Assembly (NCBI RefSeq): GCF_000956405.1 | Contig: NZ_JYIV01000029.1 | Location: 124,001-188,000, forward strand | Source of the DNA: Microbacterium oxydans | GTDB lineage: Bacteria; Actinomycetota; Actinomycetes; Actinomycetales; Microbacteriaceae | Length of the DNA stretch: 64,000 bases | Direction of reading: 5' to 3' | In this document: positions 16,910 through 27,832 of the stretch, in pieces | Numbering within the stretch: the stretch's first letter is position 1 | Layout: each line of letters opens with the position of its first letter | The notes under the pieces: generated by a model | The model's database searches: none | Seen by the model: the letters and a program-made list of their open reading frames with translations, nothing else | What the model was told of the DNA's origin: nothing | Translations under genes and position numbers: made by a program

Positions 16910-18328
16910 TTAGCCGACCGATCCTTCCATGCCCATCTCGATGAGCTTGTTCAGTTCCATGGCGTATTCCATCGGCAGCTCGCGCGCGATCGGCTCGATG
17001 AAGCCGCGCACGATCATCGCCATCGCCTCGTCCTCGGGCATGCCGCGGGACTGCAGGTAGAAGAGCTGCTCCTCGCTGACCTTCGAGACCGTGGCCTCGT
17101 GACCCAGCTGGACGTCGTCGACGCGGATGTCGATCGCCGGGTACGTGTCGGAGCGCGACTTGGTGTCCACGAGCAGCGCGTCGCACCGGACCGTGTTCGC
17201 GGAGTGGTGGGCAGCGGCGTCGACACGGACCTCGCCGCGGTAGCCGGCACGGCCACCGCCACGGGCGATCGACTTCGAGACGATCGACGACTGCGTGTAC
17301 GGCGCCATGTGGATCATCTTCGCGCCGGCGTCCTGGTGCTGACCGGGACCGGCGAAAGCGACGGACAGGGTCTCGCCCTTGGCGTGCTCGCCCATCAGGT
17401 AGATCGACGGGTACTTCATCGTCACCTTGGAGCCGATGTTGCCGTCGACCCACTCCATGGTCGCGCCCTCGTAGGCCACGGCCCGCTTGGTGACCAGGTT
17501 GTAGACGTTGTTCGACCAGTTCTGGATCGTCGTGTAGCGCACGCGGGCGTTCTTCTTGACGATGATCTCGACGACGGCCGAGTGCAGGGAGTCCGACTTG
17601 TAGATCGGAGCCGTGCAGCCTTCGATGTAGTGGACGTAGCTGTCCTCGTCGGCGATGATCAGGGTCCGCTCGAACTGGCCCATGTTCTCGGTGTTGATGC
17701 GGAAGTAGGCCTGCAGCGGGATCTCGACGTGCACGCCCTTGGGGACGTAGACGAACGAGCCGCCCGACCAGACGGCGGTGTTCAGCGCGGCGAACTTGTT
17801 GTCACCGGCGGGGATGACCGTGCCGAAGTACTCCTCGAAGAACTCGGGGTGCTCGCGCAGCGCGGTGTCGGTGTCCATGAAGATGACGCCCTGCTGCTCC
17901 AGGTCCTCACGGATCTGGTGGTACACGACCTCGGACTCGTACTGCGCGGCGACGCCGGCGACCAGGCGCTGACGCTCGGCCTCGGGGATGCCGAGACGCT
18001 CGTAGGTCTCGCGGATCTCCTCCGGGAGGTCTTCCCAGCTCTGCGCCTGCTTCTCGGTGGAGCGGACGAAGTACTTGATGTTGTCGAAGTCGATGTCGCT
18101 GAGGTCGGCGCCCCACGTCGGCATCGGCTTGCGCCCGAAGAGCTGGTAGCCCTTGAGACGGGTCTTCAGCATCCATTCCGGCTCGTTCTTGAGGGCCGAG
18201 ATACCGCGGACCACTTCCTCCGAGATACCGCGTTTCGCGACGGCACCCGCAGCATCCTCATCGTGCCAGCCGAATTCGTACACCCCCAGACCGTCAAGCT
18301 CCGGGCGGTCGATCAGCACATCCGACAT
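16910..18328 (-). CDS. sufB: Fe-S cluster assembly protein SufB
   Basis: A 472-residue core scaffold of the SUF system and first gene of the operon. It shows the usual SufB features: [16 protein letters not shown] near residue 40, [20 protein letters not shown] split over two strands, [14 protein letters not shown] with a conserved Cys, and the C-terminal [22 protein letters not shown]. No SufR-type ArsR regulator gene lies upstream as in many actinobacteria; ctaA is divergent instead. The 233 bp between them should hold both promoters, but no clear operator was seen. Confidence 0.96.
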   Translation of the reverse strand: MSDVLIDRPELDGLGVYEFGWHDEDAAGAVAKRGISEEVVRGISALKNEPEWMLKTRLKGYQLFGRKPMPTWGADLSDIDFDNIKYFVRSTEKQAQSWEDLPEEIRETYERLGIPEAERQRLVAGVAAQYESEVVYHQIREDLEQQGVIFMDTDTALREHPEFFEEYFGTVIPAGDNKFAALNTAVWSGGSFVYVPKGVHVEIPLQAYFRINTENMGQFERTLIIADEDSYVHYIEGCTAPIYKSDSLHSAVVEIIVKKNARVRYTTIQNWSNNVYNLVTKRAVAYEGATMEWVDGNIGSKVTMKYPSIYLMGEHAKGETLSVAFAGPGQHQDAGAKMIHMAPYTQSSIVSKSIARGGGRAGYRGEVRVDAAAHHSANTVRCDALLVDTKSRSDTYPAIDIRVDDVQLGHEATVSKVSEEQLFYLQSRGMPEDEAMAMIVRGFIEPIARELPMEYAMELNKLIEMGMEGSVG

Positions 18329-18561
18329 CCAACACTCTCCTCACAGGTCCCAAACGGTGTCATCCGCCCCGACACACCTGATCCCCGTCGAGTCTGCGGG
18401 AGCGGGTGCCGTTGGTGGGCCCTCATCACCGGCGCTTCCATCGCGCCTAAACTGTTGACGATGCTTCAGCGCTGTCAGCGCTCATCGCAACAATCCGATT
18501 CTACAGGTTCCGCCTGACGGACGGGCCATGCCCGCCGCGTCCCGTGCGGTCCGGAGGACTT
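18329..18561. other. sufB/ctaA divergent intergenic region
   Basis: This 233-bp gap must carry the promoters of the SUF operon (minus) and ctaA (plus). A TTGACG hexamer and the short direct repeat AGCGCT-GTC-AGCGCT are visible near its middle. I could not identify a convincing pair of -35/-10 elements or a known iron or redox operator. Confidence 0.4.
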
Positions 18562-19668
18562 ATGCCCGAGACGTTGATCCCCGCCACCTCGACGACGCGA
18601 GGGACCGTCCCTCGCTCCGCGTCCTGGGGGCGTGCGTTGACCGTCTTCGCGTGGTTGTCGTTCCTCAGCGAGACGATCATCATCGGCACAGGTGGGGCCG
18701 TGCGCCTCACGGGCTCGGGCCTCGGCTGCTCGGACTGGCCGCTGTGCACCCCGGACTCGCTGGTCCCGATCCTCGAGGTGCAGGGCATCCACGGCATCAT
18801 CGAGTTCGGCAACCGCCTCATGACCGGGGTGGTCGGCATCATCGCCCTCGTCGTGGTGCTGCTGGTGCTGCACCTGTTCACCGGGAGGCGCGGTCTCGTC
18901 ACCTCGCTCTGGTTCGCGTTGGGCGGGATCGTCGCAGCCGTCGCCGCGTTCGCCATCGCCGCTCCCCTGCATTTCCCGGCCTCGCCGATCGCCCTCGGCG
19001 TGCTGCTGATCGCCGTCATCGCGGCGGCCGTCCGTTCCGTGCGCACGACTCCCGCCAGACGGGACCTCGTCCTCCTCGCATGGCTCGTGCTGATCGGAGT
19101 GGTGGCGCAGGCCCTCGTCGGCGGCATCACGGTCCTCACCGGACTCAACCCGTTCATCGTCGGGTTCCACTACACCTCGTCGCTGCTCCTCGTCTGCATC
19201 ACCGCGGCCTTCCTGGTGCGCCTCAGGACGCCCGAGGGACCCAGGGAGCGCGCCGTGCCCACGTGGTTCGCGGCGGTGACGCACGTGACGGGCCTCGCAC
19301 TGGCCGTCACGATCGTCTTCGGGGTGCTCACGACGGGATCGGGACCGCACTCCGGAGACGCCGACGTGCTGCGCCACGGCTTCGACGCGACCGTCCTCGC
19401 CCATGTGCACTCCTGGCCCGGCTACATCCTCGCCGCCCTGGTCGTCTTCCTGACGGTCGCCGCCTGGGTGCAGCGTCTGGAACCCCGCCGCTGGCTGCTC
19501 GTGCTCGTGTTCGCGATCCTCGTGCAGGTCGGTGTCGGGGTGTGGCAGGCCCGGGAGGGGCTCCCCCCGCTGCTCGTCGGGATCCACATGGTGCTGGCAT
19601 CCCTCTCGGCCGCCACCTACACGGTGGTCGTGCTGCATCTGAAGCGCACTGTCGCCGTCGAGGACTGA
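18562..19668 (+). CDS. ctaA: heme A synthase CtaA/Cox15
   Basis: A 368-residue integral membrane enzyme that oxidises the C8 methyl of heme O to give heme A for aa3-type oxidases. Eight hydrophobic helices are visible. The four His ligands typical of the family appear in QGIHGIIEFGNR, GFHYTSSL, LAHVHSWPGY and LVGIHMVLA, and the TGSGLGCSDWPLC motif has the extracytoplasmic Cys pair. ATG 18562 was chosen for its strong GGAGG, rather than an earlier in-frame start. Heme O supply comes from CtaB, encoded convergently just downstream. Confidence 0.94.
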   Translation: MPETLIPATSTTRGTVPRSASWGRALTVFAWLSFLSETIIIGTGGAVRLTGSGLGCSDWPLCTPDSLVPILEVQGIHGIIEFGNRLMTGVVGIIALVVVLLVLHLFTGRRGLVTSLWFALGGIVAAVAAFAIAAPLHFPASPIALGVLLIAVIAAAVRSVRTTPARRDLVLLAWLVLIGVVAQALVGGITVLTGLNPFIVGFHYTSSLLLVCITAAFLVRLRTPEGPRERAVPTWFAAVTHVTGLALAVTIVFGVLTTGSGPHSGDADVLRHGFDATVLAHVHSWPGYILAALVVFLTVAAWVQRLEPRRWLLVLVFAILVQVGVGVWQAREGLPPLLVGIHMVLASLSAATYTVVVLHLKRTVAVED

Positions 19669-19735
19669 TCGCCACACAGTTCACTCATAGCTTCCACATC
19701 GCGGGCTCATCACCGTATCCGCAAGAGTGGGCGTC

Positions 19736-20221
19736 ATGAACAAGTCACTCACACGAAGCATCGGCTTCTGGCTGCTGCTGATCGTCTCCCTCGCCACGAC
19801 AGCCGTCGGTGCCTGGCTGATCTCCGGTCAGATCGCCACGATGACGACCACGCTGCTCGATGGCACCGCCACCGGCGTCGAGGTCTACGTCGGCCAGTCT
19901 CTCGTCGTCGTGGGTGCCGGGGTGCTCGCCGCCGGAATCGTCGGCATCCTGCTCACGCTCGGTCTCGTCGCCGCCCGCGCACTCGTTCCGGCGCCCGCCA
20001 CCGCGGTCGTCGAAGCGATCGATTGGACCGCCGCTCCCGAGCAGACGCACGCGCCTGTCGCGGACTCGGACGCTCCCCTCGCCACGACGGCGAGCGACAC
20101 CTCCCCCGCCGTCGTCACCGCGACGGACGCCACAGCTGACTCCGACGATGCGGCGGCCGCGGTCACGCACGACGGGGCACGCGCGGACGACGCCGACGAA
20201 TCGCCGTCGATCACCCGCTGA
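19736..20221 (+). CDS. hypothetical membrane protein
   Basis: A 161-residue protein without a recognised family. Residues about 8-30 and 55-80 form two membrane helices (FWLLLIVSLATTAVGAWLI and a Val/Leu/Ala/Gly-rich second one). The C-terminal half is a low-complexity Ala/Thr/Asp-rich acidic tail. I favour the internal ATG at 19736 over a GTG 9 nt earlier. It sits between ctaA and the terminator it shares with ctaB; a link to oxidase biogenesis is only positional. Confidence 0.65.
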   Translation: MNKSLTRSIGFWLLLIVSLATTAVGAWLISGQIATMTTTLLDGTATGVEVYVGQSLVVVGAGVLAAGIVGILLTLGLVAARALVPAPATAVVEAIDWTAAPEQTHAPVADSDAPLATTASDTSPAVVTATDATADSDDAAAAVTHDGARADDADESPSITR

Positions 20222-20254
20222 CCCGCTTCAGCTCAGGCTGATCGCCGGTACAAC

Positions 20255-20298
20255 ACGACGGAGCGGCGCCGAGGAAATCCTCGGCGCCGCTCCGTCGT
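20255..20298. terminator. bidirectional terminator between the ctaA side and ctaB
   Basis: A perfect 21-bp stem (20255-20275 and 20278-20298) with only 2 nt between the arms, placed between two convergent genes. Its symmetry lets it serve both strands. Confidence 0.9.
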
Positions 20299-20311
20299 CT
20301 TGCGGTTCCGG

Positions 20312-21217
20312 TCAGAACGGAAGCAGCGGGTCGACCGCGACCGCCACGAAGATCAGCGTCAGATACGTGATGGAGGCGTGGAACACGCGCATCGGACGCG
20401 GCTCGGTCCCGTGCACGGCACGGTTGTAGAGGCGGTGCGACTCATAGATGAACCATCCGCCGAACACCGCAGCGGAGACCGTGTACACGAGCCCCATTCC
20501 CGCGATCGGCACCAGGAGGAGCGAGCAGGCGACCGTGGCCCACGCGTAGAGGATCACCTGCAGACCGACCTGGGAGGCGTTGCGCGTGACACCGAGCATG
20601 GGCACGTCGACGTCTTCGTAGTCGTCCTTGTACTTCATCGACAGCGGCCAGTAGTGCGGCGGCGTCCAGAGGAAGACCAGGAGGAAGAGGATGAAGGCCG
20701 GCCAGTCGAGCGAACCCGTGACGGCGGACCAGCCGATCAGCACCGGGAAGCAGCCCGCGATGCCACCCCAGATGATGTTCTGCTCTGTGCGGCGCTTGAG
20801 GATCATCGTGTAGATCACGACGTAGAAGAAGATGGCGGTCGCCGACAGCGCAGCGGTGAGCCAGTTAGTCGTGAGCAGGAGCCACACCGTGGAAGCGATC
20901 GCCAGCGTCCAGGAGAAGATCAGCGCGCCGCGGGGACTGACCTCGCCCGTGACGAGCGGACGGTTCTCGGTGCGGTGCATGTGCGCATCGATGTCGCGAT
21001 CGAGGTACATGTTGAAGGATGCGGCGGAACCAGCGCTCAGCGAGCCGCCGATGACGGTGGCCAGCACGAGCCACAGGTTCGGCATGCCTCCTTGGGCCAG
21101 GAACATCACCGGCACGGTCGACACGAGCAGAAGCTCGAGGACACGCGGCTTGGTCAGGGTGACGTAGGCCTTCACCGTGCGACCGATGGACGACTTCCTC
21201 ACGGTCTGATCAGACAT
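20312..21217 (-). CDS. ctaB: protoheme IX farnesyltransferase (heme O synthase) CtaB
   Basis: A 301-residue UbiA-type prenyltransferase that adds a farnesyl group to protoheme to give heme O. The first Asp-rich site is [15 protein letters not shown] and the second lies around [11 protein letters not shown]. The [15 protein letters not shown] start and seven or more helices match CtaB. The ATG at 21217 gives the expected length; the longer upstream frame has no support. The gene is divergent from transketolase, as in other actinobacteria. Confidence 0.95.
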   Translation of the reverse strand: MSDQTVRKSSIGRTVKAYVTLTKPRVLELLLVSTVPVMFLAQGGMPNLWLVLATVIGGSLSAGSAASFNMYLDRDIDAHMHRTENRPLVTGEVSPRGALIFSWTLAIASTVWLLLTTNWLTAALSATAIFFYVVIYTMILKRRTEQNIIWGGIAGCFPVLIGWSAVTGSLDWPAFILFLLVFLWTPPHYWPLSMKYKDDYEDVDVPMLGVTRNASQVGLQVILYAWATVACSLLLVPIAGMGLVYTVSAAVFGGWFIYESHRLYNRAVHGTEPRPMRVFHASITYLTLIFVAVAVDPLLPF

Positions 21218-21429
21218 CGTCGAGATCTCGATCGCCTCCTCCGCACGTGTGACCGGACAACCTCTCCAGTGTATGACACGGGATGACGTGTTCCGGCTCG
21301 CGGGCCCGCGTAGCGCGAGGCACGTCACCGCTATGCTGAAACCACTCGCGCGCCCGGCGATGTGCACCTCACCGTGATGATGCGGGACTGCCAGGGAATA
21401 CGGGCGCCCTCGAAACTGTCGGAAAGGGC
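21218..21429. promoter_or_regulatory. ctaB/tkt divergent promoter region
   Basis: For tkt, a TATGCT hexamer at 21332-21337 is the best -10 candidate and would give a leader of about 86 nt before the GGAAAGGGC-ATG. For ctaB, a TACACT hexamer on the minus strand is the candidate -10. The -35 elements are poor on both sides. Confidence 0.35.
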
Positions 21430-23547
21430 ATGAACGTGTCGGAATTGCAGTGGGATGAGATCGATCGACGCGCGGTGGACACCGCACGAATCCTGGCGGC
21501 CGATGCCGTCGAGAAGGTCGGTAACGGTCACCCCGGCACGGCGATGAGCCTCGCTCCGGCCGCCTATCTCCTCTACCAGCGTGTGCTGCGCCATGACCCG
21601 ACCGACGTCGACTGGCTCGGACGCGACCGGTTCATCCTCTCCGCCGGTCACTCGTCGCTCACCCAATACGTCGAGCTGTACCTCGGCGGCTTCGGTCTCG
21701 AGCTCGACGACCTCAAGGCCCTCCGTACCTGGGGCTCCCTCACCCCCGGCCACCCCGAGTACGGCCACACCAAGGGCGTCGAGATCACCACCGGTCCTCT
21801 CGGGCAGGGTCTGGCCTCCGCCGTGGGCTTCGCCTACGCCGCCCGGTACGAGCGCGGCCTCTTCGACCCCGAGGCAGCGGAGGGAACGAGCCCGTTCGAC
21901 CACTTCGTGTACGTGATCGCCGGCGACGGCGACCTGCAGGAGGGCGTGACCAGCGAGGCCTCCTCGCTCGCGGGACACCAGCAGCTCGGCAACCTGATCG
22001 CGATCTACGACTCCAACCAGATCTCCATCGAAGACGACACGAACGTCGCTTTCACCGAGGACGTCGCCGCGCGCTACGAGGCCTACGGCTGGCAGGTACA
22101 GGTCGTCGACTGGAAGAAGTCCGGCGAGTACGTCGAGGACGTCGCCGAGCTCTACGCGGCGATCGAGGCTGCGAAGGGCGAGACGTCGAAGCCCTCGCTG
22201 ATCATCCTCAAGACGATCATCGGCTGGCCGTCGCCCGGCAAGCAGAACTCCGGGAAGATCCACGGATCCGCCCTCGGTGCGGATGAGCTCGCCGCGACCA
22301 AGAAGGTCCTCGGCTTCGATCCCGAGGAGCACTTCGCGGTCGCGGACGACGTGATCGAGCACACTCGCGGACTCGCCGCCCGTGCGGCCGAGGTGCGTGC
22401 GTCCTGGCAGGAGTCCTTCGACGCATGGGCTGCAGCGAACCCGGAGAAGAAGGCTCTTCTCGACCGTCTCGAGGCACACGAGCTCCCCGCCGACATCACC
22501 AGCGCGCTCCCCGTGTTCGAGGCAGGCAAGGAGGTCTCGACCCGCGCCGCGTCCGGTCAGGTCATCAACGCCCTCGCCGCAGAGCTCCCCGAGCTGTGGG
22601 GCGGTTCGGCGGACCTCGCCGAGTCGAACCTCACCACGATCAAGGACGCCCCGTCGTTCATCCCGGCCGAGTGGTCGACGCACGAGTGGTCGGGCAACCC
22701 CTACGGTCGTGTGCTGCACTTCGGCATCCGCGAGCACGCCATGGGCGCCATCGTCAACGGCATCGTGCTGCACGGCCCCACTCGCGCGTTCGGCGGAACC
22801 TTCCTCATCTTCAGCGACTACATGCGTCCGCCCGTTCGTCTGGCAGCGCTCATGAACGTGCCCAGCATCTTCGTCTGGACCCACGACTCGGTCGCACTCG
22901 GTGAGGACGGCCCCACCCACCAGCCGATCGAGCAGCTCGCCACTCTTCGTGCGATCCCGAACTTCACGGTCGTGCGCCCGGCTGACGCGAACGAGACCGC
23001 TGCGACCTGGTTGGAGATCCTCCGTCGTCACGAGGGCCCGGCCGGTATCGCGCTGACCCGACAGAACATCCCGGTGTTCGAGCGCGGCGACGGCGCGGCC
23101 TCCGGCGACACGTTCGCCTCCGCGGACAACGCTGCCAAGGGCGCCTACGTCCTGGCAGAGGCTCCGAACGGCACCCCCGACGTCATCATCGTCGCCACGG
23201 GCTCCGAGGTGCAGTTGGCGGTCAACGCCCGCGAGGCCCTCGCCGCCGAAGGCGTGAACGTGCGCGTGGTGTCCGCTCCGTCGCTGGAGTGGTTCGACGA
23301 GCAGGACGCCGAGTACCGCGAGAGCGTGCTCCCGGCAGCCATCACCGCCCGCGTGTCCGTCGAGGCGGGCTCCGTGCTCAGCTGGCGCGGCATCGTGGGC
23401 GACCGCGGCCGCTCGGTCGGCATCGACCACTTCGGCGCCTCCGCCGACTACAAGACCCTCTTCGAGAAGTTCGGCATCACCACCGAGGCCGTCATCGCGG
23501 CCGCCCGCGAGACCATCGCGGCAAACAGCACCAAGGAGAACGCATGA
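21430..23547 (+). CDS. tkt: transketolase
   Basis: A 705-residue thiamin-diphosphate enzyme of the non-oxidative pentose phosphate pathway. The N-terminal domain has [17 protein letters not shown], the cofactor motif GDGDLQEG followed by [12 protein letters not shown], and the [16 protein letters not shown] loop. The pyrimidine domain has [24 protein letters not shown] and [20 protein letters not shown]. Length is standard. It has a good AAAGG ribosome-binding sequence. It is first in a six-gene operon; the tal ATG overlaps its stop (ATGA). Confidence 0.97.
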   Translation: MNVSELQWDEIDRRAVDTARILAADAVEKVGNGHPGTAMSLAPAAYLLYQRVLRHDPTDVDWLGRDRFILSAGHSSLTQYVELYLGGFGLELDDLKALRTWGSLTPGHPEYGHTKGVEITTGPLGQGLASAVGFAYAARYERGLFDPEAAEGTSPFDHFVYVIAGDGDLQEGVTSEASSLAGHQQLGNLIAIYDSNQISIEDDTNVAFTEDVAARYEAYGWQVQVVDWKKSGEYVEDVAELYAAIEAAKGETSKPSLIILKTIIGWPSPGKQNSGKIHGSALGADELAATKKVLGFDPEEHFAVADDVIEHTRGLAARAAEVRASWQESFDAWAAANPEKKALLDRLEAHELPADITSALPVFEAGKEVSTRAASGQVINALAAELPELWGGSADLAESNLTTIKDAPSFIPAEWSTHEWSGNPYGRVLHFGIREHAMGAIVNGIVLHGPTRAFGGTFLIFSDYMRPPVRLAALMNVPSIFVWTHDSVALGEDGPTHQPIEQLATLRAIPNFTVVRPADANETAATWLEILRRHEGPAGIALTRQNIPVFERGDGAASGDTFASADNAAKGAYVLAEAPNGTPDVIIVATGSEVQLAVNAREALAAEGVNVRVVSAPSLEWFDEQDAEYRESVLPAAITARVSVEAGSVLSWRGIVGDRGRSVGIDHFGASADYKTLFEKFGITTEAVIAAARETIAANSTKENA

Positions 23548-24656
23548 GCACCCCCACCGCACAGCTCGCCGCCGCCGGCGTCAGCATCTGGCTCGATGAC
23601 CTCTCCCGCACCCGCATCTCCTCGGGCAACCTCGCCGAGCTGATCTCTTCGCGCAACGTCGTCGGGGTCACCACGAACCCGACGATCTTCGCCAACGCGA
23701 TCACCGACAAGAACGACACGTCCTACGACGCGCAGGTCACCGAGCTCGCAGCCTCCGGTGCGACCGCCGAGGAGGCGGTCTTCGCCGCCACCACGCAGGA
23801 TGTCGCCGCAGCACTCGACGTGTTCCGCCCCGTCTGGGAGGCCTCCGACCACGTCGACGGCCGTGTCTCGATCGAGGTCTCCCCCGACCTCGCTCACGAC
23901 ACCGCCGGTACCGTTGCGCAGGCGAAGGAGCTGTGGGCCAAGATCGACCGCCCCAACCTCCTCGTCAAGATCCCCGCGACGAAGGCGGGGCTCCCGGCCA
24001 TCGCCGAGGCGATCGGCGCCGGCATCAGTGTCAACGTCACGCTGATCTTCAGCCTCGAGCGCTACGCCGAGGTCATCGAGGCGTACCTGACCGGCCTCGA
24101 GACCGCGAAGGCTGCGGGCATCGACCTGTCGACGATCCACTCGGTCGCGTCGTTCTTCGTGTCGCGCGTCGACACCGAGACCGACAAGCGCCTCACCGCG
24201 ATCGGCACTCCCGAGGCGGAAGCCCTCAAGAGCAAGGCCGGTCTCGCCAACGCCCGCCTCGCCTATGAGCTGTTCGAGAAGACGTTCGCCGGCGACCGCG
24301 CCACGGCGCTGATCGAGGCGGGGGCGAACCTGCAGCGACCGCTGTGGGCGTCGACCGGGGTCAAGGACCCGGCACTTCCCGACACCCTCTACGTCACCGA
24401 GCTCGTCGCCCAGGGTGTCGTCAACACCATGCCCGAGAAGACGCTCGATGCCACCTTCGACCACGGTGTCATCACCGGTGACACCATCACCGGCGGCTAC
24501 GAGGACGCACGCGCCGTCTTCGCGGGAATCAGCGAACTCGGCATCGACTTCACCGATGTGACCCAGGTGCTCGAGGACGAGGGGGTCGCGAAGTTCATCG
24601 ATTCCTGGCACGACCTGCTCACGCAGGTCACCGAGGCACTGGAGTCGCAGCGATGA
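23544..24656 (+). CDS. tal: transaldolase
   Basis: A 370-residue class I aldolase that moves dihydroxyacetone units between sugar phosphates. It has [13 protein letters not shown] near residue 40, the active-site Lys in [22 protein letters not shown] and a [13 protein letters not shown] segment. It is of the longer actinobacterial type. The ATG overlaps the tkt stop and its own stop overlaps the pgi start, both by 4 nt. The frame is open upstream, but that is inside tkt. Confidence 0.96.
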   Translation: MSTPTAQLAAAGVSIWLDDLSRTRISSGNLAELISSRNVVGVTTNPTIFANAITDKNDTSYDAQVTELAASGATAEEAVFAATTQDVAAALDVFRPVWEASDHVDGRVSIEVSPDLAHDTAGTVAQAKELWAKIDRPNLLVKIPATKAGLPAIAEAIGAGISVNVTLIFSLERYAEVIEAYLTGLETAKAAGIDLSTIHSVASFFVSRVDTETDKRLTAIGTPEAEALKSKAGLANARLAYELFEKTFAGDRATALIEAGANLQRPLWASTGVKDPALPDTLYVTELVAQGVVNTMPEKTLDATFDHGVITGDTITGGYEDARAVFAGISELGIDFTDVTQVLEDEGVAKFIDSWHDLLTQVTEALESQR

Positions 24657-26260
24657 CCTTCTCGATCCACACGTCGGGTGCCGCGCGCGCCGCGATCGAC
24701 GAGACGGTCCCCGCCCTCGTCCACGACCTCGTCGCCTCCCGCATCACCAGTGGCGACGCAACCCTCTGGGGCCCCGCGGCGGAAGCCGAGGCCTCCGTCC
24801 GACTCGGCTGGGTGGAGGCCGTATCGGTCTCGCGTCCGCTCGTCGCCGAGATCGTCGCTCTGCGCGCCGATCTCAACGCCAAGGGTGTCACCCGGGTCGT
24901 GCTGGCAGGCATGGGCGGTTCCTCGCTCGCGCCCGAGGTGATCGCGCAGACGGCGGGCGTGCCGCTGACGATCCTGGACTCGACCGCTCCCGGCCAGGTG
25001 CTCGCCGCCCTCGACGAAGGGCTCGCGGACACGGTGCTGGTCGTGTCGTCGAAGTCGGGCTCGACCGTCGAGACCGACTCCCAGCGCCGCACCTTCGAAG
25101 CCGCGTTCCGCGATCTCGGCATCGACCCCGTCGAGCGCATCGTGGTCGTCACCGATCCCGGTTCGCCGCTCGACGCGTCCGCCCGCGAGGCAGGATACCG
25201 CGTCTTCAACGCGGATCCGAACGTCGGCGGACGCTACTCGGCTCTCACCGCTTTCGGCCTGGTGCCCTCCGGGCTCGCCGGTGTCGACATCGACGAGCTG
25301 CTCAACGAAGCGGAGGCCTCGCTGCTCGAGGTCGCCGTCGACTCGGCCGAGAACCCCGCCCTTCGCCTGGGCGCGGCGATCGCGGCCACCACCCCGCGAC
25401 GCGACAAGCTCGGACTGATCACCGACGGCACGCACATCAAGGGCCTGCCCGACTGGATCGAGCAGCTCATCGCGGAGTCGACCGGCAAGGAGGGCACCGG
25501 GATCCTCCCCGTGGTCCTGCTCCCCGTCTCCCCCGAGCTCGACCCCGTGCCGGCCGACCTGCAGATCGTGCGGCTGGTCGACGACGCCAACGAGTTCCAT
25601 CTCCACGAGCGTCATGAGGGCGAGATCCTCGTCAGCGGGACACTGGGCGCCCAGCTCATCGTCTGGGAGTACGCGACCGCGATCGCCGGACACCTGCTGC
25701 ACATCAACCCGTTCGATCAGCCCGACGTGGAGTCGGCCAAGGTCGCCGCCCGAGGTCTGCTCGATGCACGCCCCGAGCCCACGGCGCCGGCGTTCGTCGA
25801 GAACGGCGTGGAGGTCCGGGTCTCCGACCCCGCCCTCGCCGCGTCTGGCACGGTCGAAGGCGTGCTGGACGCGCTCTGGGCCCAGCTCCCCGCCGACGGC
25901 TACGTGTCCATCCAGGCCTACGTCAACCGTCTCGAGGTCCCGCAGCTCCAGGGCCTGCGTGAACTCGTCGCCGCAGACTCCGGACGCCCGACCACGTTCG
26001 GGTGGGGACCCCGCTTCCTGCACTCGACAGGGCAGTATCACAAGGGCGGCCCCGCCCAGGGCGTCTTCGTGCAGATCCTGGAGCGCACCGAGGTCGACCT
26101 GGAGATCCCGGACCGCCCCTTCACCTTCGGGCAGCTCATCCAAGCGCAGGCCGCGGGTGACGCAGCCGTGCTCGCCGAGCACGGACGTCCCGTCGTCACG
26201 CTGACGATCACCGAGTCCTCGGACGACGTGCTCGCCCTCTTCGAAGCCGCACAGAAGTAA
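24653..26260 (+). CDS. pgi: glucose-6-phosphate isomerase
   Basis: A 535-residue SIS-domain isomerase interconverting glucose-6-P and fructose-6-P. Sugar-phosphate contacts appear as [11 protein letters not shown] and [11 protein letters not shown], and [13 protein letters not shown] is the late active-site loop. The sequence resembles the isomerase half of bifunctional transaldolase/phosphoglucose isomerase proteins more than the common E. coli type. It overlaps tal by 4 nt. Its position links glycolysis and the pentose pathway within one operon. Confidence 0.9.
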   Translation: MTFSIHTSGAARAAIDETVPALVHDLVASRITSGDATLWGPAAEAEASVRLGWVEAVSVSRPLVAEIVALRADLNAKGVTRVVLAGMGGSSLAPEVIAQTAGVPLTILDSTAPGQVLAALDEGLADTVLVVSSKSGSTVETDSQRRTFEAAFRDLGIDPVERIVVVTDPGSPLDASAREAGYRVFNADPNVGGRYSALTAFGLVPSGLAGVDIDELLNEAEASLLEVAVDSAENPALRLGAAIAATTPRRDKLGLITDGTHIKGLPDWIEQLIAESTGKEGTGILPVVLLPVSPELDPVPADLQIVRLVDDANEFHLHERHEGEILVSGTLGAQLIVWEYATAIAGHLLHINPFDQPDVESAKVAARGLLDARPEPTAPAFVENGVEVRVSDPALAASGTVEGVLDALWAQLPADGYVSIQAYVNRLEVPQLQGLRELVAADSGRPTTFGWGPRFLHSTGQYHKGGPAQGVFVQILERTEVDLEIPDRPFTFGQLIQAQAAGDAAVLAEHGRPVVTLTITESSDDVLALFEAAQK

Positions 26261-26281
26261 CAGCAGGAGAATCCCCCACCG

Positions 26282-27832
26282 ATGTCTGTTCCCATCTCGC
26301 GCGGGCACAACCCGCTGCGTGACCCCGATGACCGCCGTCTCAACAGGATCGCGGGGCCCAGCGCCCTCGTGATCTTCGGCGTCACCGGAGACCTCTCACG
26401 CAAGAAGCTGATGCCCGCGGTCTACGACCTCGCCAACCGCGGTCTGCTCCCTCCCGGGTTCGCCCTGGTGGGTTTCGCCCGACGCGACTGGGAGGACCAG
26501 GACTTCGCCCAGGTCGTCTACGACGCCGTGAAGGAGCATGCACGCACGCCGTTCCGCGAGGAGACGTGGACCCAGCTGCTGCAGGGCATCCGCTTCGTCT
26601 CGGGTGAGTTCGACAACCCGGACTCCTTCCGCAAGCTGCGCGACACCATCGAGAAGCTCGACGTCGAACGGGGGACGATGGGCAACCACGCGTTCTACCT
26701 GTCGATCCCGCCGAAGGACTTCCCGCTGGTCGCGAAGCAGCTCAAGGAGTCCGGTCTCGTCGGCGAGAACAGCGACGACGACGAGCGCTGGCGTCGCGTC
26801 GTGATCGAGAAGCCCTTCGGACACGACCTCGAGTCCGCACGGGCACTGAACGCCGCTCTCGAGGTGGCCTTCCCTGCCGACTCGATCTTCCGCATCGACC
26901 ACTACCTCGGCAAGGAGACGGTCCAGAACATCCTGGCCCTGCGCTTCGCCAACGAGCTGTACGAGCCGATCTGGAACCGCAACTACGTCGACCACGTGCA
27001 GATCACGATGGCCGAGGACATCGGCGTCGGCGGGCGTGCCGGCTACTACGACGGCATCGGCGCGGCACGCGACGTGATCCAGAACCACCTGCTGCAGCTG
27101 TTGGCTCTGACCGCGATGGAAGAGCCGATCAGCCTGTCAGCGGAGCACCTGCGCGCGGAGAAGGAGAAGGTCCTCGCGGCCGTGCACGTGCCGGACGACC
27201 TTTCCCTCGCGACCGCCCGCGGTCAGTACGCGGGCGGATGGCAGGGCGGCGAGAAGGTCACCGGCTTCCTGGAAGAGGAGGGGATGAACCCCGAGTCGAC
27301 CACGGAGACGTACGCTGCGATCAAGCTCGAGATCGACACGCGCCGCTGGGCGGACGTGCCCTTCTACCTGCGCACGGGAAAGCGCCTCGGACGCCGTGTG
27401 ACAGAGATCGCCGTGGTCTTCAAGCGCGCTCCTCAGCATCTCTTCGGCCGCGGCAACGCCTCCGAGCTCGGCCAGAACGCACTCGTCATCCGCGTCCAGC
27501 CGGATGAGGGCGTCACGATCCGCTTCGGATCGAAGGTGCCGGGCAGCGGCTCCAACGTCCGCGACGTGACGATGGACTTCGGCTACGGCCACGCCTTCAC
27601 CGAGGCGAGCCCCGAGGCCTACGAACGCCTGATCCTCGACGTCCTCCTGGGCGACCCGCCGCTGTTCCCCCGGCACGAGGAGGTCGAGCTCTCCTGGAAG
27701 ATCCTCGACCCGGTGGAGAAGTACTGGGCGGCCGAAGGCGGCCCCGTGGAGCAGTATGCGCCCGGCTCGTGGGGTCCGGCATCCGCCGACGACCTGCTGG
27801 CCCGCGATGGACGAGTCTGGAGACGCCCGTGA
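26282..27832 (+). CDS. zwf: glucose-6-phosphate 1-dehydrogenase
   Basis: A 516-residue enzyme that oxidises glucose-6-P to 6-phosphogluconolactone, producing NADPH. The Rossmann motif is GVTGDLSRKKLMP (about residue 36), and the catalytic signature RIDHYLGKETVQN contains the Asp-His pair and Lys. The EKPFGHDL and WADVPFYLRTGKRL motifs are also present. AGGAG lies before the ATG, 21 bp after pgi. The stop overlaps the opcA GTG (GTGA). Confidence 0.97.
   Translation: MSVPISRGHNPLRDPDDRRLNRIAGPSALVIFGVTGDLSRKKLMPAVYDLANRGLLPPGFALVGFARRDWEDQDFAQVVYDAVKEHARTPFREETWTQLLQGIRFVSGEFDNPDSFRKLRDTIEKLDVERGTMGNHAFYLSIPPKDFPLVAKQLKESGLVGENSDDDERWRRVVIEKPFGHDLESARALNAALEVAFPADSIFRIDHYLGKETVQNILALRFANELYEPIWNRNYVDHVQITMAEDIGVGGRAGYYDGIGAARDVIQNHLLQLLALTAMEEPISLSAEHLRAEKEKVLAAVHVPDDLSLATARGQYAGGWQGGEKVTGFLEEEGMNPESTTETYAAIKLEIDTRRWADVPFYLRTGKRLGRRVTEIAVVFKRAPQHLFGRGNASELGQNALVIRVQPDEGVTIRFGSKVPGSGSNVRDVTMDFGYGHAFTEASPEAYERLILDVLLGDPPLFPRHEEVELSWKILDPVEKYWAAEGGPVEQYAPGSWGPASADDLLARDGRVWRRP

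Noticed and set aside
15902-18517. 871-codon open frame antisense to sufD and sufB
   Set aside because: Shadow of SufB/SufD, rich in Val/Arg/Asp/Leu with no domain pattern.
21331-23562. 743-codon open frame antisense to transketolase
   Set aside because: The plus strand is an unambiguous transketolase with all cofactor motifs.
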